From: Polynucleobacter brandtiae
GTDB lineage: Bacteria; Pseudomonadota; Gammaproteobacteria; Burkholderiales; Burkholderiaceae
Assembly (NCBI RefSeq): GCF_002797575.1
Contig: NZ_PGTX01000002.1
Location: 124,001 to 188,000, forward strand
Direction of reading: 5' to 3'
DNA length: 64,000 bases
Shown: positions 30,690 to 41,078 of the stretch, in pieces
How the letters are laid out: every line of letters begins with the position of its first letter
Position numbering within the stretch: position 1 is the first letter of the stretch
Made by a program: the position numbers and the translations under genes
Notes under the pieces: generated by a model
The model's database searches: none
What the model saw: the letters and a program-made list of their open reading frames with translations, nothing else
What the model was told of the DNA's origin: nothing

Positions 30690-31718
30690 TTACTTCACAG
30701 CCATTAGTGCCTCAGCTGCATTGAGCATTTGTACAGAATAGCCCCACTCATTGTCATACCAAGCCAATACCTTCACTAGCTTGCCATCTGCCGAGACTCG
30801 GGTCTGGGAGGCGTCATAAATACTAGGACGAGGGTCATGATTGAAGTCTATGGAGACTAACGGCAGGGTATTAAAACCTAAGATACCTTTTAACTCGCCC
30901 TCACTCGCTGCCTTAAGAATGGCATTGACTTCATCTACGCTAGTGACACGACTGGCGGCAAACGTTAAATCTACAACAGAAACATTAATGACCGGGACGC
31001 GCATGGCAAAACCATCAAATCGTCCTGCTAAGGCTGGCAACACCAGACCAACGGCTTTTGCTGCGCCAGTCTTTGTTGGAATCATACTGCTGACGGCAGA
31101 ACGGGCCCGACGCATATCGCTGTGATACACGTCCGTCAGTACTTGGTCATTGGTAAAAGCATGAATGGTGGTCATTAAGCCAGACTCGATGCCAATTTTT
31201 TCGAGTAACGGTTTAACTAACGGGGCTAGACAGTTAGTAGTGCAGCTGGCATTAGAAACCACAATATCGCTAGGCTTGAGGACTTCTTGGTTCACGCCAT
31301 ACACGATGGTGGCATCGACATCCTGATCTCCTGGTGCAGAAATTAATACCTTTTTTGCACCTTGAGTAATATGCACCATGGCTTTTTCTTTAGAAGTGAA
31401 CTTACCAGAGCACTCTAGTACCAAATCCACACCCAACTCACCCCAAGGTGTTTCTAATGGATTCCGTGTTGAGAACATTTTGATGCGATCGCCATTCACC
31501 ACCATGCAATCACCGTCTACTTTTACATCAGCAGGAAAACGACCGTGCGCAGAATCGTATTGCGTGAGATGGGCATTGATATCGATGGCACCCATCGCAT
31601 TGATTGCCACAATCTGAATATCTCGCCTGGGTTTTCCATTGGCCTGGTCTTCATATAAGGCACGTAAAACCATGCGACCAATACGGCCGTAACCATTAAT
31701 TGCGACACGAATTGTCAT
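30690..31718 (-). CDS. gap: Glyceraldehyde-3-phosphate dehydrogenase, type I
   Basis: NAD-dependent oxidation and phosphorylation of glyceraldehyde 3-phosphate. The 342 residues have the Rossmann start [16 protein letters not shown], the catalytic [27 protein letters not shown] and a final [12 protein letters not shown]. It lies 50 bases after tkt, an arrangement (tkt-gap) typical for Burkholderiales. pgk would normally follow but here fur is next. Confidence 0.97.
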   Translation of the reverse strand: MTIRVAINGYGRIGRMVLRALYEDQANGKPRRDIQIVAINAMGAIDINAHLTQYDSAHGRFPADVKVDGDCMVVNGDRIKMFSTRNPLETPWGELGVDLVLECSGKFTSKEKAMVHITQGAKKVLISAPGDQDVDATIVYGVNQEVLKPSDIVVSNASCTTNCLAPLVKPLLEKIGIESGLMTTIHAFTNDQVLTDVYHSDMRRARSAVSSMIPTKTGAAKAVGLVLPALAGRFDGFAMRVPVINVSVVDLTFAASRVTSVDEVNAILKAASEGELKGILGFNTLPLVSIDFNHDPRPSIYDASQTRVSADGKLVKVLAWYDNEWGYSVQMLNAAEALMAVK

Positions 31719-31768
31719 TTCATTTTCCTAGCTAATATTAAGTTCTTTAATCACTACAGAAGTAATCG

Positions 31769-33772
31769 TTATTTTCTTGCAATACACTGCCGCACGGTTT
31801 TGGCAATCTGATCAACCGTTAAACCAAAGTACTCATACAGTTGAGGTGCCGGTGCTGACTCACCAAAAGTATCAATGCCATGAACTGCTGCACAAGCATA
31901 TTTCCACCAAAAATCACTGACACCTGCTTCCACTGCAATGCGCGGTAAGCCATTCGGTAGTACCGACAATTTGTAAGCGGCATCTTGCTGATCAAAAACT
32001 GAAGTCGATGGCATGGAAACCACACGAATACCCAACTTACCTGCGCTCTCTTTTTCTAAGCGCTCCGCTGTTTGTAATGCGAGTGCGATTTCAGATCCGG
32101 TAGCAATGATGACTGCATCCGTTTTCACTTTTGTCGAATGGCGTAAAACATATCCGCCCCGAGCAATATCTTTTATCTGCTGCGCGGTACGAGATACAAA
32201 TGGGCAATTTTGACGACTGAAAATCAAGGCACTTGGCCCATTTTTACGTTCCACTGCAGCACCCCAAGCCACAGCACTTTCTGTCGTGTCACAGGGACGC
32301 CAGACCATCACATTTGGAATAAGACGTAGGCTTGCCACTTGCTCAACAGCCTGGTGCGTTGGACCATCTTCACCCAAACCAATGGAGTCATGCGTAAAGA
32401 CAAAAATACTCCGCAACTTCATCAAAGCGGCCATTCGTATGGCATTACGACTGTAATCGGAGAAAGTTAAAAAGGTGCCCCCAAAAGGAATGTATCCGCC
32501 GTGTAAAGCAATGCCGTTCATGATGGCGCTCATCCCAAATTCACGCACACCATAATTAATATGATTGCCCCACTGATTAGCACGCACAGGCTTACAAGCG
32601 CTCCAATTAGTGAGGTTAGAGCCTGTTAAGTCTGCTGACCCCCCCATAAATTCTGGTAATGCTGGGGCTAGTGCTTCGATTGCATTTTGACTAGCCTTAC
32701 GCGTAGCGATGGTCTCCGCTTTTGATTGGCAAGTCTTCAGATAAGCATTGAGGGTTGATGAAAAATCTTTTGATAAGTCACCTTTCATTCGACGCTGTAA
32801 TTCAGAAGCCAGTTCTGGGTATTGATTTTTATAGGCTTGAAATGTTTTATTCCATTCATGCTCTGCGTTTTGCCCACGCTTTTTAAAGTCCCATGCTGCA
32901 TAAATATCATTGGGGATTTCAAAGGGAGCATAGGGCCAATTCAGTGCAATGCGTGTCTCGGCAATTTCAGCGGCGCCCAAAGGAGAGCCATGAACTTTAT
33001 CGCTACCCGCCATATTTGGCGAGCCTTGACCAATGGCAGTCTTGCAACAAATTAATGTTGGTTTATCACTCTGCTTTGCTTTTGCAATAGCACTTGCAAC
33101 TGCCTGCGCATCATGACCATCTACATTGCGAATCACATTCCAGTTGTAAGCTTCAAAACGTTTAGGGGTATCTTCATTAAACCAAGCAACAACCTTGCCA
33201 TCAATCGAGATACCGTTGTCATCCCACAGAGCAATTAACTTTTTTAACTGCAGGGTGCCCGCCAATGAGCAGACTTCATGACTGATGCCCTCCATCAAAC
33301 AACCATCACCTAAAAAGGCGTAGGTGAAGTGATCAACGACATTGTGACCAGGGCGATTAAATTCTTCAGCCAATAACTTTTCCGCAAGCGCCATACCTAC
33401 CGCATTAGAAATACCTTGGCCTAAGGGACCAGTAGTTGTCTCAACACCTGGAGTGATTCCATATTCTGGATGTCCCGGTGTTTTGCTGTGGAGTTGGCGG
33501 AAATTTTTTAATTCATCAATAGGTAAATCGTAACCCGTGAGGTGCAATAAGGAATACAACAACATCGAACCATGACCATTGGATAAAATAAAGCGATCAC
33601 GGTTTATCCAATGTGGATCGGTAGGGTTATGTTGGAGATGTTCATTCCAAAGACCCACAGCAATGTCAGCCATTCCCATCGGCATCCCTGGATGTCCAGA
33701 GTTGGCTTGTTGAACTGCATCCATAGATAAAGCACGAATGGCATTGGCCATACGAATTTGAAGATTAGACAT
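31769..33772 (-). CDS. tkt: Transketolase
   Basis: Thiamine-diphosphate enzyme of the pentose phosphate pathway. The 667 residues show the N-terminal [12 protein letters not shown], the cofactor-binding [13 protein letters not shown] and the pyrimidine-domain [18 protein letters not shown]. The C-terminal domain starts around residue 540. It precedes gap on the same strand and diverges from rsmE with 43 bases between start codons. Confidence 0.97.
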   Translation of the reverse strand: MSNLQIRMANAIRALSMDAVQQANSGHPGMPMGMADIAVGLWNEHLQHNPTDPHWINRDRFILSNGHGSMLLYSLLHLTGYDLPIDELKNFRQLHSKTPGHPEYGITPGVETTTGPLGQGISNAVGMALAEKLLAEEFNRPGHNVVDHFTYAFLGDGCLMEGISHEVCSLAGTLQLKKLIALWDDNGISIDGKVVAWFNEDTPKRFEAYNWNVIRNVDGHDAQAVASAIAKAKQSDKPTLICCKTAIGQGSPNMAGSDKVHGSPLGAAEIAETRIALNWPYAPFEIPNDIYAAWDFKKRGQNAEHEWNKTFQAYKNQYPELASELQRRMKGDLSKDFSSTLNAYLKTCQSKAETIATRKASQNAIEALAPALPEFMGGSADLTGSNLTNWSACKPVRANQWGNHINYGVREFGMSAIMNGIALHGGYIPFGGTFLTFSDYSRNAIRMAALMKLRSIFVFTHDSIGLGEDGPTHQAVEQVASLRLIPNVMVWRPCDTTESAVAWGAAVERKNGPSALIFSRQNCPFVSRTAQQIKDIARGGYVLRHSTKVKTDAVIIATGSEIALALQTAERLEKESAGKLGIRVVSMPSTSVFDQQDAAYKLSVLPNGLPRIAVEAGVSDFWWKYACAAVHGIDTFGESAPAPQLYEYFGLTVDQIAKTVRQCIARK

Positions 33773-33779
33773 CGTAAAT

Positions 33780-33809
33780 TTGGTCTCGAGAAAATAAATT
33801 AGCTATATT
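33780..33809 (+). promoter_or_regulatory. Putative sigma70 promoter of rsmE
   Basis: TTGGTC (33780-33785) and TATATT (33804-33809) are 18 bases apart in the tkt/rsmE gap. Transcription would begin at about the A of the rsmE ATG (33816), so the mRNA could be leaderless; there is no Shine-Dalgarno sequence before this start. This is motif matching by eye only. Confidence 0.4.
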
Positions 33810-33815
33810 GCAGTA

Positions 33816-34577
33816 ATGCCTCAATTTTATCTTCCCGGGCCCTGGGAAATCCAAAAGCCAACTTCTCTCACTCCAGAGCTTGTCCACCACCTGCGCGTCA
33901 GGCGCATCCAACCCGGTGAATCGTTCCCTATTTTTGATGGCATGGGCCAGATTGCACAGGCTAAGCTGCTATGTCTGGGCAATAAGTCTGGAGATGCCGA
34001 AATCAGTGCTATTCGCCTAGATACGCATCGTGAGAGCCCCTACGCCATTACTCTAGCCCAGGCCCTTGCTGGTGGGGACAAGATGGACTGGATCGTCGAA
34101 AAGGCGATCGAAACTGGTGCTCAAGTCATCGCTCCATTGCAATGTGAGCGCTCAGTCATCAAACTAACCCGCACGAGCGATGCCGATCGTGCCCAAAAGC
34201 GGGTTTTGCATTGGCAAAGTATTGTGCAGGCCGCCTGCGAACAATGTGATCGCACTGTTTTAGCCCAAGTTGAACCCATCCAGATCTTTGAGGAATACCT
34301 TAAAAAGCCTCAAAAAGCTTCACTTAAGCTACTTTTAAGCCCTGATGCGATGCGAAGCCTGCATTCTGTGTTGATCGCCTCAGACCCGCAAGATATTGTT
34401 TTAATGATTGGACCTGAAGGCGGTCATTCTCCTGCAGAAGAAGGAAAAGCGCAGTTAGCGGGCTATCAGTTGGTTTCTTTAGGTGCCCGTGTTCTCAGAA
34501 CAGAAACCGCAGGCATTGTTGCCATTGCTACCATACACAGCATTTGGGACCCTGAAATGCAAAATCGCCTCAAATAG
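33816..34577 (+). CDS. rsmE: 16S rRNA (uracil(1498)-N3)-methyltransferase
   Basis: SPOUT-class methyltransferase acting on U1498 of 16S rRNA. The 253 residues include HLRVRRIQPGESFPIFDG near the N-terminus, KMDWIVEKAIETGAQ and CERS. The knot region has LMIGPEGGHSPAEE, then LGARVLRTETAGIVAIA. It is a single gene, and its terminator begins inside the last codons. Confidence 0.95.
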   Translation: MPQFYLPGPWEIQKPTSLTPELVHHLRVRRIQPGESFPIFDGMGQIAQAKLLCLGNKSGDAEISAIRLDTHRESPYAITLAQALAGGDKMDWIVEKAIETGAQVIAPLQCERSVIKLTRTSDADRAQKRVLHWQSIVQAACEQCDRTVLAQVEPIQIFEEYLKKPQKASLKLLLSPDAMRSLHSVLIASDPQDIVLMIGPEGGHSPAEEGKAQLAGYQLVSLGARVLRTETAGIVAIATIHSIWDPEMQNRLK

Positions 34578-34586
34578 AGGCGATTT
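34562..34586 (+). terminator. Hairpin overlapping the rsmE stop
   Basis: AAATCGCCTC (34562-34571) and GAGGCGATTT (34577-34586) form a perfect 10-bp stem with loop AAATA. The stop codon TAG (34575-34577) lies in the loop. The U-run is short, so a weak terminator or a 3'-end stabilising hairpin is also possible. Confidence 0.6.
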
Positions 34587-34636
34587 ACACTGATTTTCGG
34601 AGCCGCCGTCACATCGACAGCGTTCAATTCGCTAAA

Positions 34637-35257
34637 TCAAACGAAAGAGTAAAAGACTCGGTAAGGCGTGCGGCGCTCAGACCAAAAATCTACTGCATCA
34701 CGAAATACATCCAACAGGGTTTCACGGGCTTCTTTGTCAAATTTCTGAGTACAAGGCAAACCTTCCAATACCACTACAAAACCGGTTTGTGGACCGCTCT
34801 TGTCAAGGGTAGTTGTTAAAGAATCTAACAGGGGATCATAGTTTTTAGCCTGTTGCTTGGTAAAGGTGTAGGCAATTGCAATCGCCTCCAGCACTTCACT
34901 TTTAGTCATTGCATTTGCGCAGTTTGCGTAAATAAAATGCTGGCCAAGTTCTGTTGCCGCTTCCTGTAGATCAGGCGTACGAAATGCCCGAATCGATTGA
35001 ACGATGTTGGGGCGCACACTGCGCAACATTGCCGGTGGTCCGGCATCGCGAACTGCCAAGGCGGCACGCCAAGATGCTGTCACTTTTTTTCCCGAGACTT
35101 GATTTGCTGCATAGGTTTGTAAACGAGATAAGCCGCCCTCTGCATAGATATTTGCAGCAGATGCCTCAGTTTCGAGTCGATCGTTGCTATCCCAACTTTC
35201 AGCTCTGCTGTGTTCTACAAAGCCTGCTGTGTTGCCGTTTTCAGAGCGATTATTCAT
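34637..35257 (-). CDS. Barstar-like protein with N-terminal extension
   Basis: The C-terminal half (about 107-206) matches the barstar (barnase inhibitor) fold: KSEVLEAIAIAYTF, NYDPLLDSLTTTL, a core strand GFVVVLEGLPC, a helix ETLLDVFRDAVDFWSE and a final YRVFYSFV. The first about 105 residues form an extension rich in Ala, Ser and charged residues with no domain I recognise. No barnase-like RNase gene is adjacent. Inhibitor function is therefore inferred from the fold only. It converges on rsmE and follows maeB. Confidence 0.72.
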   Translation of the reverse strand: MNNRSENGNTAGFVEHSRAESWDSNDRLETEASAANIYAEGGLSRLQTYAANQVSGKKVTASWRAALAVRDAGPPAMLRSVRPNIVQSIRAFRTPDLQEAATELGQHFIYANCANAMTKSEVLEAIAIAYTFTKQQAKNYDPLLDSLTTTLDKSGPQTGFVVVLEGLPCTQKFDKEARETLLDVFRDAVDFWSERRTPYRVFYSFV

Positions 35258-35340
35258 AATGGGTGCTAGGTTACCCTTAACACGCCATCAAATCAAGCCC
35301 AATTACAGCACTTTTTATATAAACCGTTGATTTATATCAG

Positions 35341-35380
35341 AATAATTTAAGTTAGCAAGTGCTAGCAAACTTAAATTATT
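35341..35380. repeat. 40-bp AT-rich inverted repeat between maeB and barstar gene
   Basis: AATAATTTAAGTT (35341-35353) is perfectly repeated in inverted form at 35368-35380. The inner 14 bases are partly self-complementary. It starts 15 bases after the maeB stop and lies about 85 bases upstream of the barstar-like start. It could be a maeB terminator, although no separate U-run follows, or an operator. Confidence 0.7.
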
Positions 35381-35394
35381 CACAAATTACCGCC

Positions 35395-37734
35395 CTAAAC
35401 AGCTGCCCTGGCGTTACTAGCAGCCTCAACCACCGCCAAAGTCGTCACATTGACGATTCGGCGCACCGTTGCTGCAGGCGTCAGAATATGAATCGGCTTG
35501 GCAACGCCCAACAGCAATGGGCCAATTGCAATACCATTACCAGCCGCTGTTTTGAGTAAGTTATAAGAAATGTTGGCAGCGTCAATATTGGGTAGTACTA
35601 ACAAATTGGCGTCGCCCTCTAAAGGAGAAGACGTAACCGCGCCAGCCCGAACAGTCGCATTTAAAGCACAATCTCCGTGCATCTCTCCATCCACCTCTAA
35701 CTTTGGATCGGCTTTTTTGATCAACGCTAAGGTTTCTCGCATTTTGACCGCAGATGGCGCGTTACTGGAGCCAAAATTGGAGTGAGATAAAAGTGCTACC
35801 TTGGGCTCAATACCTAACTTGCGCATTTCATTTGCAGCCATGATAGTTAATTCAGCCAACTGCTCAGCAGTAGGATCGATATTGACATGGGTATCGACCA
35901 AGAATACTTGGCGACCCGGCAGTATCAAGCCCGACATAGCACCATAAACGTTAGCACCAGATTCGTGGCCAACTACCTCGTTCACATACTGAAGGTGAGT
36001 TGCAAAGTTACCTACTGTTCCACAAATCATGCCATCGGCCATACCCTTGCTGATCAGAATCGAACCAATCAAAGTATTACGACGACGCATTTCTAGTTTT
36101 GCGAACGACTCTGTAACGCCTTTACGCTCAGTCAACGCTAAATAGGTTTGCCAGAAATCCCGAAAACGTGAATCATTTTCAGGGTTGACGATCTCAAAAT
36201 CTTCGCCAGCCTTGATGCGCAATCCGAATTTTTCAATTCGATGCTCGATAACAGCAGGTCGTCCAATTAAAATCGGTGTCGCAAGATGCTCGTCCACAAT
36301 AATTTGCACGGCACGTAATACGCGCTCATCTTCACCCTCAGCAAACACAATCCGCTTTTGGTTTGCTAGAACAACTTTAGCAATACTAAATAGCGGCTTC
36401 ATCAAAGTGCCAGAGTGATAAACAAATTGTTGCAACTGATTGCGGTAAGCATCAAAGTCTTTAATCGGACGTAATGCAACGCCATCATCCATTGCTGCCT
36501 TAGCAACCGCAGGCGCAATGACCGTAATTAAACGTGGATCGAATGGCTTTGGAATTAAATAGTCAGGGCCAAAGGAGAGATTCTCAATGCCGTAAACAGA
36601 GGTCACTACTTCACTCTGCTCCGCTTGTGCCAATTCGGCTACAGCCTTAACCGCAGCGACTTCCATACCGCGCGTAATCGTTGTCGCACCCACATCTAAC
36701 GCGCCACGGAAGATGAACGGAAAACATAAAACATTGTTCACTTGGTTGGGATAATCCGTACGACCGGTAGCCATGATGGCATCTGGACGAACCTCCTTGA
36801 CTTCCTCAGGCAGAATTTCTGGTGTTGGATTTGCTAAGGCATACACCAATGGTCTGGGTGCCATTTTCTTCACCATATCTTGCTTTAGAACGCCGCCTGC
36901 AGACAAACCTAAGAAAATATCTGCCCCTTCAATCGCTTGATCTAAAGTGCGCAGCTCTGTCTCTTGGCAGAAGGGCTCCTTCTCAGGATCCATTAATTCT
37001 TGACGGCCCTTATAAGCAATACCGGCTAAGTCAGTAACCCAAATATTTTTACGGGGAACGCCTAAATCTACCAGCAAATCTAAGCAAGCCAAAGCGGCTG
37101 CACCAGCACCAGAAGTCACCAACTTGACGCTACCTACATCTTTGCCCACAACTTTTAAACCATTTAAAATCGCAGCGGCAACCACAATCGCTGTTCCATG
37201 CTGATCATCATGAAAAACGGGGATCTTCATGCGGGCTTGTAACTTACGTTCAACTACAAAACAATCCGGAGCCTTAATATCCTCTAAGTTGATGCCGCCA
37301 AAGGTAGGTTCAAGTGCCGCAATAATTTCGACTAGCTTATCGGGGTCGTTTTCATTAACTTCGATATCGAAAACATCAATACCAGCAAATTTCTTAAAGA
37401 GAACTGCTTTGCCTTCCATCACCGGCTTACTAGCCAGCGGTCCAATATTTCCTAAACCTAAAACGGCAGTACCGTTAGTGATCACGCCTACTAAGTTTCC
37501 GCGGGCTGTGTAACGAAATGCATTCGCAGGATCTTTGACGATCTCTTCACATGCTGCAGCAACTCCAGGGGTATAAGCTAAAGCAAGATCTCGCTGATTG
37601 GTCAGCTGCTTGGTAGGGGCAATTTCAATCTTGCCGGGTACAGGAAACTCATGGTAATGAAGAGCGGCTGCCCTTAAATCAGCTATTTGCTGTTCTTTGG
37701 TGCTGTTGCTTGGCTTACTGATTGGCTTGCTCAT
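35395..37734 (-). CDS. maeB: NADP-dependent malic enzyme with phosphotransacetylase-like domain
   Basis: Decarboxylates malate to pyruvate, producing NADPH. The 779-residue MaeB architecture is complete. The malic enzyme part (about 10-430) has [41 protein letters not shown] and ALANPTPEI. The phosphotransacetylase-like part (about 440-775) is usually regulatory and non-catalytic. ATG at 37734 is preferred; a GTG at 37746 would add four residues. It diverges from thiL. Confidence 0.95.
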   Translation of the reverse strand: MSKPISKPSNSTKEQQIADLRAAALHYHEFPVPGKIEIAPTKQLTNQRDLALAYTPGVAAACEEIVKDPANAFRYTARGNLVGVITNGTAVLGLGNIGPLASKPVMEGKAVLFKKFAGIDVFDIEVNENDPDKLVEIIAALEPTFGGINLEDIKAPDCFVVERKLQARMKIPVFHDDQHGTAIVVAAAILNGLKVVGKDVGSVKLVTSGAGAAALACLDLLVDLGVPRKNIWVTDLAGIAYKGRQELMDPEKEPFCQETELRTLDQAIEGADIFLGLSAGGVLKQDMVKKMAPRPLVYALANPTPEILPEEVKEVRPDAIMATGRTDYPNQVNNVLCFPFIFRGALDVGATTITRGMEVAAVKAVAELAQAEQSEVVTSVYGIENLSFGPDYLIPKPFDPRLITVIAPAVAKAAMDDGVALRPIKDFDAYRNQLQQFVYHSGTLMKPLFSIAKVVLANQKRIVFAEGEDERVLRAVQIIVDEHLATPILIGRPAVIEHRIEKFGLRIKAGEDFEIVNPENDSRFRDFWQTYLALTERKGVTESFAKLEMRRRNTLIGSILISKGMADGMICGTVGNFATHLQYVNEVVGHESGANVYGAMSGLILPGRQVFLVDTHVNIDPTAEQLAELTIMAANEMRKLGIEPKVALLSHSNFGSSNAPSAVKMRETLALIKKADPKLEVDGEMHGDCALNATVRAGAVTSSPLEGDANLLVLPNIDAANISYNLLKTAAGNGIAIGPLLLGVAKPIHILTPAATVRRIVNVTTLAVVEAASNARAAV

Positions 37735-37818
37735 TAGTTCACACACCCATTAGACTTATACAGAGGCTTAATTCTAATCCTCTCAGATGTCCAACTCCCA
37801 ACAGCCATAAAATGGGGC

Positions 37819-38859
37819 ATGCATTTCCAACATCCTCAACACCCTCAATCTACTCGACTAGGCGAATTTGACCTGATTCAGCGTTTCTTCAAAATGCATT
37901 CAGAGCAAATGCTTGCCGCCAATCCAGGATCAGTCACTCTGGGAATCGGGGATGATTGCGCGCTATTAGCAAACCAAGCCAATGAAGACATGGCCATTAC
38001 TAGCGATATGTTGGTAGAGGGTAGGCATTTTTTTGCTGGAGCAAATCCCGAGTGGCTAGGCTGGAAAGCCCTTGCAGTCAACCTCTCAGACCTAGCAGCC
38101 ATGGGGGCTCAGCCTTTAGGTTTCACGCTGGCTATTGCTTTACCAAGCGCTGATCCCCACTGGCTTGAGCGTTTTAGCAAAGGACTATTTGCCATTGCCA
38201 ATCGGTTTTCCTGCCCATTAATTGGTGGTGATACTACTGCGGGCCCGCTAAATATTTGCATTACGGCTTTTGGAAGTACCCTCAAAAAAAGTGCCATTCG
38301 AAGATCCACTGCATTGGATGGCGATGACATCTGGGTATCTGGATATGTTGGCGATGCCAGACTCACTCTTGCTGCATTGCGTCATGAAATACAACTCCCG
38401 CAAATAGATTTGGATGCCATCAAATCTCAGATGCACCAACCTGTTCCCCGAGTTGAATTAGGACTTGCTTTACGAGGTGTCGCCCATTCCGCTATCGATG
38501 TCTCGGATGGCCTACTGGGGGACTTGAGGCATGTCTTACATCAATCTCAAAAGGATGCAGAAATCTTATTAGATCAACTACCAAAGTCGCCAACGCTGTT
38601 AAAGCAGCCACTAGATCTTCAACGCTTATATGCGTCCTGCGGCGGGGATGATTATGAGCTCTGCTTTACAGCGCCCGCCCATCAAAGAACTGCTATTGAA
38701 AATTTGAGTACAGCTTTACAGTTACCACTCACCCACATTGGCGCCATCAAACCCATGAAAGGCTCTGAACCGGAGATGGCCCTTATTGATCACGATGGAA
38801 AAAAACTGCCCGCATCAGCAACAGATGCCTTTCTTCAATCCTTTGATCACTTTGCATGA
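37819..38859 (+). CDS. thiL: Thiamine-monophosphate kinase
   Basis: Phosphorylates thiamine monophosphate to the active diphosphate. The PurM/ThiL fold is seen in GEFDLIQRFF, GIGDDCALLA, DMLVEGRHFF and LSDLAAMGAQPLGFTLAIAL. LIGGDTTAG, AIDVSDGLLGDL and CGGDDYELCF also match. At 346 residues it is slightly long because of a 13-residue N-terminal lead. First gene of thiL-pgpA-pncC with gaps of 10 and 2 bases. Confidence 0.95.
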   Translation: MHFQHPQHPQSTRLGEFDLIQRFFKMHSEQMLAANPGSVTLGIGDDCALLANQANEDMAITSDMLVEGRHFFAGANPEWLGWKALAVNLSDLAAMGAQPLGFTLAIALPSADPHWLERFSKGLFAIANRFSCPLIGGDTTAGPLNICITAFGSTLKKSAIRRSTALDGDDIWVSGYVGDARLTLAALRHEIQLPQIDLDAIKSQMHQPVPRVELGLALRGVAHSAIDVSDGLLGDLRHVLHQSQKDAEILLDQLPKSPTLLKQPLDLQRLYASCGGDDYELCFTAPAHQRTAIENLSTALQLPLTHIGAIKPMKGSEPEMALIDHDGKKLPASATDAFLQSFDHFA

Positions 38860-38869
38860 GCACTAAGAC

Positions 38870-39448
38870 ATGAACACAAAAACCAGTCAATCCGCCATCA
38901 CCAAACCCAACCTTCAATGGGTCTTTGCTAGCCCTATACGTGTCTTGGCATTTGGGTTTGGCAGCGGGCTAGCCCCGTTTGCCCCTGGCACTGCCGGAAC
39001 ACTGTGGGCCTGGGCGATATTTTTACTGGGTCAGTCTTTTTTAAGTACAGAACAGTTGCTGTGGATTGTTGGAGTTGGATTACTGCTCGGATGCTGGATC
39101 TGCGGAAGAGTGAGTGAAGAATTGGGTAAAAAAGATTTTGGCGGAATCGTATGGGATGAAATGGTGGCTTTTTGGTTGCTGCTTATTTTTATCATGCCGA
39201 CTAATTTTTGGGTGCAGCTATTGGCTTTTGCACTATTTCGATTCTTTGATGCAGTCAAGCCTGGGCCCATTGGCTGGATTGATGCACACTTTAAAAAAAT
39301 AGAAGCCATTGACTCTGCTGGTGCTGCTTCGAGTGATCGGCAAATTCTTTGGCGTGGTTTTGGAATCGTTGCTGATGACCTTGCAGCTGCACTATTCACA
39401 TTCCTCACACTAGCACTAGTGCACGCTGGCCTGATGGTACTCTCGTAA
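38870..39448 (+). CDS. pgpA: Phosphatidylglycerophosphatase A
   Basis: Inner-membrane phosphatase forming phosphatidylglycerol. The 192 residues include the signature FGSGLAPFAPGTAGTLWAW, the acidic IVWDEMVAFW and a conserved FRFFDAVKPGPIGWID, with four hydrophobic segments. thiL-pgpA adjacency is common in proteobacteria. Confidence 0.94.
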   Translation: MNTKTSQSAITKPNLQWVFASPIRVLAFGFGSGLAPFAPGTAGTLWAWAIFLLGQSFLSTEQLLWIVGVGLLLGCWICGRVSEELGKKDFGGIVWDEMVAFWLLLIFIMPTNFWVQLLAFALFRFFDAVKPGPIGWIDAHFKKIEAIDSAGAASSDRQILWRGFGIVADDLAAALFTFLTLALVHAGLMVLS

Positions 39449-39450
39449 AT

Positions 39451-39972
39451 ATGACCACTGCAAACCAACATAAGCTGGCCTTAGCAATGGCTACAACACT
39501 CATAGCGCGCGGCTGGACCATCGCACTTGCAGAGTCCTGTACTGGAGGCTTAGTTTGCGCGGCCTTAACTGACCTTGCTGGCTCAAGCGATTGGTTTGAA
39601 CGTGGCTATATCACTTACAGCAATCAGGCTAAGACAGAATGCTTAGGCGTATTGGCCCAAACGATTGATTCTTTTGGGGCTGTCAGCGAGCAAGTTGCTC
39701 AAGAAATGGCTGCGGGCGCCCAACAGCAGGCCAATGTCAATATCGCGATTGCGATCACCGGTATTGCCGGCCCTACAGGTGGCTCAGTAGAAAAGCCCGT
39801 TGGTACGGTTTGCTTTGCATGGGCTGTGAGAGAAAGTTTGCAAAAAAATACTGGCAACATTACTGACAACATCACGGCTGCAACAATGCATTTCACCGGC
39901 GATCGTCAAGCAGTTCGTGAGCAAGCGCGTGATTACGCACTAGCTAGATTATTGGCGCTGCTAGCTGCCTAA
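39451..39972 (+). CDS. pncC: Nicotinamide-nucleotide amidohydrolase PncC (CinA C-terminal type)
   Basis: Deamidates NMN to nicotinate mononucleotide. It is a stand-alone CinA C-terminal domain of 173 residues with LAESCTGGLVCAALTDLAGSS, the FERGYITYSNQAK block and AIAITGIAGPTGG. It begins two bases after pgpA, so coupling is likely. It converges on corA across 60 bases without an obvious terminator. Confidence 0.94.
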   Translation: MTTANQHKLALAMATTLIARGWTIALAESCTGGLVCAALTDLAGSSDWFERGYITYSNQAKTECLGVLAQTIDSFGAVSEQVAQEMAAGAQQQANVNIAIAITGIAGPTGGSVEKPVGTVCFAWAVRESLQKNTGNITDNITAATMHFTGDRQAVREQARDYALARLLALLAA

Positions 39973-40032
39973 AGAAATATATAGCTTAATTTGTGGCCAA
40001 GTGCCGGACTCAGTACTTAATTAAACCAAAGA

Positions 40033-41004
40033 TTAACGGGAGCTTAGCCAGCCCTTATGACGGAAGTACCACAATGGGATCATCGCTGAAATCATCATTG
40101 AGATGATGGCCACTGGATAACCCCAGGTTTGCTCGAGCTCAGGCATGTAACGGAAATTCATACCCCAGACGCTGGCTAGTAAGGTTGGCGGCATTAAGGC
40201 GACCGATACCACCGAGAAGATCTTGATGATCTTACTTTGGTTCAAGTTAATAAAACCAACAGTTGCATCCATCAAGAAGTTAATCTTGTCGAATAAAAAT
40301 GCAGTGTGGTTTTCTAGTGAGTCGATGTCACGCAAAATCTGACGCGCCTCTTCCTGCTGCTCATCAGACAATAATTTACTGCGCATTAAAAAAGACAACG
40401 CACGGCGTGTATCCATTACATTGCGACGGATACGTCCATTCGTGTCCTCTTCTTTGGCGATAGTTTCGAGCACTTCTTCTGCATCGTTATCGGTAATGTC
40501 ATCTTGTAAAACCCGCTTACCTGCTTGCTCGAGATTTTCATAAACCTCTTCTAGGGCATCGGCAGAATACTCAGCATCGGTCGAGTACAAGTCGAGCAAG
40601 ACATCTTTGGCATTGCTGACTGAACCAGGACGTAAACGCGCCCGCAGACGAACTAAACGGAAAACCGGTAAATCCTCATCATGAATCGAGAAGAGAACTT
40701 GCTTAGTGAGTACAAAAGCTACCCGCACGTTACGAGAGGTTTCTTGTTCGTCCAGTAAGAAATCGGTACGAATATGGAGATGACCATCATCGGCCTCAAA
40801 ATATCGCGCAGAAGCTTCTAAGTCGCCTAAATCATCTAATTCAGGTAGAAGAACGCCAAAAGCTTCTTTAATCCAAATGAGCTCTTCCTCTTCAGGATCA
40901 ACAACGTCGATCCAGATCGGGTTTGAATACTGCAACAATTCATTGCGATCTTCCACTTGCTCTTGAGAGAGCCGGCCGTTTTGCAGGACGAACAGGTTGA
41001 TCAT
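40033..41004 (-). CDS. corA: Magnesium/cobalt transport protein CorA
   Basis: Pentameric inner-membrane channel for Mg2+. The 323 residues consist of a large acidic cytoplasmic domain and two C-terminal membrane segments. The selectivity motif GMNFRYMPE lies in the loop between them, with a positively charged tail. It is a single gene, divergent from pyrF. Confidence 0.95.
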   Translation of the reverse strand: MINLFVLQNGRLSQEQVEDRNELLQYSNPIWIDVVDPEEEELIWIKEAFGVLLPELDDLGDLEASARYFEADDGHLHIRTDFLLDEQETSRNVRVAFVLTKQVLFSIHDEDLPVFRLVRLRARLRPGSVSNAKDVLLDLYSTDAEYSADALEEVYENLEQAGKRVLQDDITDNDAEEVLETIAKEEDTNGRIRRNVMDTRRALSFLMRSKLLSDEQQEEARQILRDIDSLENHTAFLFDKINFLMDATVGFINLNQSKIIKIFSVVSVALMPPTLLASVWGMNFRYMPELEQTWGYPVAIISMMISAMIPLWYFRHKGWLSSR

Positions 41005-41078
41005 GGTGAACTCCTAAGGAATGTGCGCTAGTTTATCCTATAGAACATGACAGTTTCACTAAAATAAATTTAAATCCA

